The position numbers were made by a program, and so were the translations under genes. Of a stretch of DNA of 64,000 nucleotides, positions 61,051 to 64,000 are shown in pieces. Source of the stretch: Nocardioides nitrophenolicus (GTDB taxonomy: Bacteria > Actinomycetota > Actinomycetes > Propionibacteriales > Nocardioidaceae). A model generated the notes under the pieces. It did no database searches, was not told where the DNA came from, and saw only the letters and a list, made by a program, of their open reading frames with translations. Position 1 is the stretch's first letter. The number at the start of each line of letters is the position of its first letter. The DNA lies in NCBI RefSeq assembly GCF_016907515.1, contig NZ_JAFBBY010000001.1:3596001-3660000 (forward strand), written 5' to 3'.

Positions 61051-62262
61051 GTGTCCGTTAGCGAGCGCCTGGCCGCCATCGCCGCCATCGGTCGCGACGA
61101 CGCGCGCGGCGGATACTCCCGGCACCTGCTGGAGCCCGCGGACCTGCGGCTGCGCGAGTGGTTCCGGTCCACGGCACAGGATCTCGGGCTGTCGGTGGAG
61201 GTGGACGGCAACGGCAACCTGTGGGCGTGGTGGGGCGAGGACCGCACCGGAGCGGTCGCGACGGGCAGTCACCTCGACTCGGTCCCCGGCGGCGGCGCGT
61301 ACGACGGCCCCCTCGGCGTGGTCAGCGCGTTCGAGGCGGTCGCCATCTTGCGAGCGGAGGGCTGGTCGCCCGCCCGGCCGGTCGTGGTGTGCGCGTTCGC
61401 GGAGGAGGAGGGCTCCCGGTTCGGCATGCCCTGCCTGGGATCGCGGCTGATGGTCGGGGAGATCGAGCCGGCCGAGGCGCTGCGTCGTGCCGACCGTGAC
61501 GGCACGACCCTCGAGCAGGCCTGGCGAGAGGCGGGGCTCGCGGTCTCGTCGCTGGGGCCCGACGCCGGTCGGCTCGCGGCCCTGGACGTCTTCGTGGAGC
61601 TGCACGTCGAGCAGGGGCGTGACCTCGAGGACCGGGGCCTGCCGCTCGCGGTCAGCTCGTCCATCCTGGCGCACGGCCGCTGGCGCCTGTCGGTCCACGG
61701 TGAGGGCAACCACGCGGGCAGCACGCCGATGGCGGGCCGTCGCGATCCCGTGGTCGCCGCGGCCGCCGCGATCCTGGCGGTGCGGCAGGTCGCCCTCGAG
61801 CGGCCGGCCGCGCGCGGGACGGTCGGGCGCGTCTCCGTCACGCCGAACGGGACCAATGTGATCGCCTCCCGGGTCGATGCCTGGCTCGACATCCGTGGAG
61901 GATCGGACGCCCAGGTGCGCGAGCAGCTCGACGTCACCCTCGAGCTGATCCGCGCCCGCGTTGCCGACGAGGGCTGCCGGCTGGAGGTCGAGGAGGAGTC
62001 CTTCTCCTCCCTGGTCGCCTTCGACGAGCCGCTCACCCGACGGGTCGCGTCGACCCTGGGTGACCTGCCGGCGATCCCCACGGGCGCGGGACACGACGCG
62101 GGCGTCCTCTCCGCCTACCTGCCGTGCGCCATGATCTTCGTGCGCAATCCCACGGGCGTGTCGCACGCACCCGAGGAGGCCGCCCGGGACGAGGACTGCG
62201 AGGCCGGTGCCAGAGCCCTGGCCGCGGTCCTCCGGGAGCTGGCGGGGACGCCGGTCCGATGA
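61051..62262 (+). CDS. M20-family amidase (allantoate amidohydrolase/N-carbamoyl amino-acid hydrolase-like)
   Basis: The 403-residue metallohydrolase shows TGSHLDSVPGGGAYDGPLGV (metal His and bridging Asp), CAFAEEEGSRFGMPCLGS (Glu pair), VELHVEQGRDLEDRGLPLAV with metal His, a dimerisation domain with HGEGNHAGSTPMAGRRDP and NGTNVIASRVDAWLDIRG, and GAGHDAGVLSAY. This branch cleaves N-carbamoyl, allantoate or N-formyl-type amides of amino acids. Coupled by 4 bp to hutF, whose product is N-formylglutamate, it is a strong candidate for the enzyme releasing glutamate and formate in place of HutG. The start is GTG 61051. Confidence 0.85.
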   Translation: MSVSERLAAIAAIGRDDARGGYSRHLLEPADLRLREWFRSTAQDLGLSVEVDGNGNLWAWWGEDRTGAVATGSHLDSVPGGGAYDGPLGVVSAFEAVAILRAEGWSPARPVVVCAFAEEEGSRFGMPCLGSRLMVGEIEPAEALRRADRDGTTLEQAWREAGLAVSSLGPDAGRLAALDVFVELHVEQGRDLEDRGLPLAVSSSILAHGRWRLSVHGEGNHAGSTPMAGRRDPVVAAAAAILAVRQVALERPAARGTVGRVSVTPNGTNVIASRVDAWLDIRGGSDAQVREQLDVTLELIRARVADEGCRLEVEEESFSSLVAFDEPLTRRVASTLGDLPAIPTGAGHDAGVLSAYLPCAMIFVRNPTGVSHAPEEAARDEDCEAGARALAAVLRELAGTPVR

Positions 62263-63536
62263 GCGCTCCGTCGCGGTCCTTCCACTGCGCTCTCGCACTC
62301 GTCGGGGGACGGATGGTGGCCGACGTCCGGATCACTGCGCGCGCCGGCTCGATCGCCGCGATCGAGAGCGGCGTCCCGGTCGCGGCCGACGACCTCGCGC
62401 TCGGCGTGGTCGTGCCGGGCTTCGCGAACGCCCACTCCCACGCCTTCCACCGCGCGCTGCGCGGTCGCACGCACGCCGACGGAGGCGACTTCTGGCAGTG
62501 GCGGACGGGCATGTACGACGTGGCGCAGCGGCTCACGCCCGACACCTATCACGAGCTCGCGCGGTCGGTCTTCGGCGAGATGCGCGACGCCGGGTACACC
62601 GCGGTGGGTGAGTTCCACTACGTCCATCACCGTCTCGACGGCACTCCCTACGTCGCCCACGACATGGAGCTGGCGCTCGCGTCGGCGGCGGTGTCGGCCG
62701 GGATCCGGCTGGTCCTGCTCGACACCTGCTACCTGAGGGGCGGCGTGGGCGCCGCCCTCTCGCCGGAGCAGGCGCGCTTCGGCGACGGCAGCGCGGATCG
62801 TTGGCTCGATCGGTGGCACCGGCTGCGCGGCGCCCTGCCCGACGACCCGACCGTCACGCTCGGCGCGGCCGTGCACTCGGTGCGTGCGGTCAGCCGGGAC
62901 GACCTCCGGGTGATCGCCGAGGGGCTACCGTCCGACGTGCCCCTGCACGCCCACGTCTCCGAGCAGCCGGCCGAGAACGCCGCCTGTCTCGAGGCCCACG
63001 GCCTCACCCCCGTGGGACTCCTGGCCGAATGCGGGCTGCTCTCGAGCCGCTTCTCCGCCGTTCACGCCACCCATCTCACCGCCACTGACATCGCCCTGCT
63101 GGCCGCCGCGGACGCGACCGTGGTGATGTGCCCGACGACCGAGGCGGATCTCGGCGACGGCATCGGGCCGGCGCCCGAGCTCGCGGCCGCCGGCGCGCGG
63201 ATCGCGATCGGGTCCGACCAGCACGTGGTGATCGACCCGCTCGAGGAGCTGAGCCGCCTGGAGCTCGACCAGCGCCTGCGCCTCCAGCGTCGGGGCGTCT
63301 TCGGGCCGGACCTGCTCTGGGCCGCCGGCGGCGTGCGCGGCTACGAGTCGCTGGGCCTGGCGAGCGCGACCGGGCGCGCGCCCGGCTTCCGCGTCGGTGA
63401 TCTCTGCGACGCGGTGGAGCTGGACGTGCGCTCGGTGCGGACCCGTGGCGCCGACGCGTGGCAGCTGCCGCTGGTGGCGCGTGCGGCCGACGTGCGGGCC
63501 ACGGTCGTCCACGGCCGCCTGACGCGTCCCCGGTGA
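62259..63536 (+). CDS. hutF: formimidoylglutamate deiminase
   Basis: The 425-residue amidohydrolase deiminates N-formimino-L-glutamate to N-formyl-L-glutamate and ammonia. Motifs: PGFANAHSHAFHRALRGR (HxH), FWQWRTGMYDVAQRLTP, GYTAVGEFHYVHH, LHAHVSEQPAENAAC (metal His), AVHATHLTATDI and GSDQHVVIDPLEELSRLEL with the catalytic Asp. The Q and R-rich C-terminal segment SLGLASATGRAPGFRVGDLCDAVELD is conserved in HutF. ATG overlaps the M20 stop by 4 bp. HutU and HutI, which make its substrate, are not in the window. Confidence 0.93.
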   Translation: MSAPSRSFHCALALVGGRMVADVRITARAGSIAAIESGVPVAADDLALGVVVPGFANAHSHAFHRALRGRTHADGGDFWQWRTGMYDVAQRLTPDTYHELARSVFGEMRDAGYTAVGEFHYVHHRLDGTPYVAHDMELALASAAVSAGIRLVLLDTCYLRGGVGAALSPEQARFGDGSADRWLDRWHRLRGALPDDPTVTLGAAVHSVRAVSRDDLRVIAEGLPSDVPLHAHVSEQPAENAACLEAHGLTPVGLLAECGLLSSRFSAVHATHLTATDIALLAAADATVVMCPTTEADLGDGIGPAPELAAAGARIAIGSDQHVVIDPLEELSRLELDQRLRLQRRGVFGPDLLWAAGGVRGYESLGLASATGRAPGFRVGDLCDAVELDVRSVRTRGADAWQLPLVARAADVRATVVHGRLTRPR

Positions 63537-63551
63537 CCGCCGGGACGACCT

Positions 63552-63588
63552 GAGGGGGCTCGCCGTCATCGCGACGGCAAGCCCCCTC
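63552..63588. terminator. bidirectional terminator hairpin
   Basis: GAGGGGGCTCGCCGTC (63552-63567) pairs with GACGGCAAGCCCCCTC (63573-63588) with one mismatch in 16, around ATCGC. It lies between hutF and the convergent hydrolase gene. No long T run follows, but position and strength suit termination from both sides. Confidence 0.75.
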
Positions 63589-63599
63589 GTCGCGCTACG

Positions 63600-64000
63600 T
63601 CAGCGCCGCGCCGCCTGGTCGGCCTGGTCGGTGAGCTCGGCGAGGATCTCGAGCAGCAGCCGCGCGGTCGACTCCGGTGCGCTGATGTTCGGCGAGTGGC
63701 GGGCGTCGATCTCCCAGACCCGGCAGGTCGGTCCGTGCGCCGCGATCCGATCGGCCCATCCGGGCTCGACGAGGGTGTCCTGCCGCCCGGTCACCAGCCC
63801 CAGCGGCACCTGGACCGTCGCCAGGCTGCGCGGATAGTCGTCGTCGGCCTTCGGGCCGCTTGGGAAGGGAGTAGCGAGACCGGCCGCGCTCACCGCGCGG
63901 TAGTGGCCGACGTCGCAGGCGTCCTCGAGCCGGAGCGCGACATGGTCGTCGATCCCGGGGAACCGGCCGGTCAGCAGCGTCACGATCCGGAGCATGTCCT
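63600..64000 (-). CDS. alpha/beta hydrolase, C-terminal part (cut by window edge)
   Basis: Only the C-terminal ~130 residues are present; the frame is open to the right edge. They contain VPLGLVTGRQDTLVEPGWADRIA (acid residue region) and WEIDARHSPNISAPESTARLLLEIL with the catalytic His, as in alpha/beta hydrolases. The nucleophile elbow must lie beyond 64000. An internal ATG at 63995 is not the true start. It is convergent with hutF. Substrate is unknown. Confidence 0.75.
   Translation of the reverse strand, partial: DMLRIVTLLTGRFPGIDDHVALRLEDACDVGHYRAVSAAGLATPFPSGPKADDDYPRSLATVQVPLGLVTGRQDTLVEPGWADRIAAHGPTCRVWEIDARHSPNISAPESTARLLLEILAELTDQADQAARR

Overview
The window is very GC-rich DNA from a high-GC Gram-positive bacterium. 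Tightly packed operons with ATGA/GTGA overlaps, many GTG starts, C/G-ended codons, lipoprotein solute-binding proteins and the family mix (ROK, PaaX, MurR/RpiR, ThuA-PKD-CBM exoproteins) suggest an actinobacterium of the Nocardioides/Pimelobacter type. That placement is inference. No rRNA, tRNA, CRISPR or prophage was seen. Nearly all of it is catabolic or transport gene content of a versatile soil heterotroph.

Layout. (1) 1-2727: the end of an acyl-CoA catabolic operon (SDR, acyl-CoA dehydrogenase, APH-like kinase). (2) 2974-3941: a two-gene secreted module with RTX-like repeats. (3) 4008-13646: two divergent operons for tryptophan catabolism. The left one encodes TDO, a PaaX-family regulator, kynureninase and kynurenine monooxygenase. 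The right one encodes a candidate formamidase, 2-aminomuconic semialdehyde dehydrogenase, 4-oxalocrotonate decarboxylase, 2-aminomuconate deaminase, 3-hydroxyanthranilate dioxygenase and ACMS decarboxylase. Together they give Trp -> kynurenine -> 3-hydroxyanthranilate -> 2-oxopent-4-enoate. The last three meta-cleavage enzymes are not in the window. (4) 13647-15639: a gene-poor patch in which an IS256-family element has inserted into one of two tandem ~116-bp palindromic repeats.

(5) 15640-28582: an uncharacterised catabolic island. It holds a TIGR04076 protein, an amidohydrolase, a cupin-XRE regulator with a palindromic operator, two DUF885 metallopeptidase-like proteins, a complete dipeptide-type ABC transporter, a luciferase-like oxidoreductase and an NTF2-fold protein. 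(6) 28590-35519: the fructose PTS (HPr, FruABC, FruK, FruR; divergent enzyme I) followed by GAPDH. (7) 35537-52590: a xylose/sugar region. It has a four-HTH regulator, xylulokinase, a divergent ROK regulator, a sugar ABC transporter, an oxidoreductase, xylose isomerase, a 1,818-residue secreted ThuA/sugar-dehydrogenase/PKD/CBM protein and a sugar isomerase/epimerase. Near-identical palindromes of about 57 bp sit at both ends of this region, each between convergent genes.

(8) 52596-63588: a histidine-utilisation locus. It has two divergent MurR/RpiR regulators, an MDR oxidoreductase, HutH, a polar amino-acid ABC transporter, an alpha/beta hydrolase, an M20 amidohydrolase and HutF. HutU and HutI must be elsewhere. 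TGAATG(G)ATTTC-like motifs recur before the regulators, hutH and the binding-protein gene. (9) A truncated alpha/beta hydrolase runs off the right edge.

The strongest candidates for undescribed biology are the four-HTH regulator, the DUF885/ABC/LLM island, the paired palindromes, the palindromic repeat split by the IS, and the hut regulon with an M20 enzyme in the position expected for the N-formylglutamate hydrolase.
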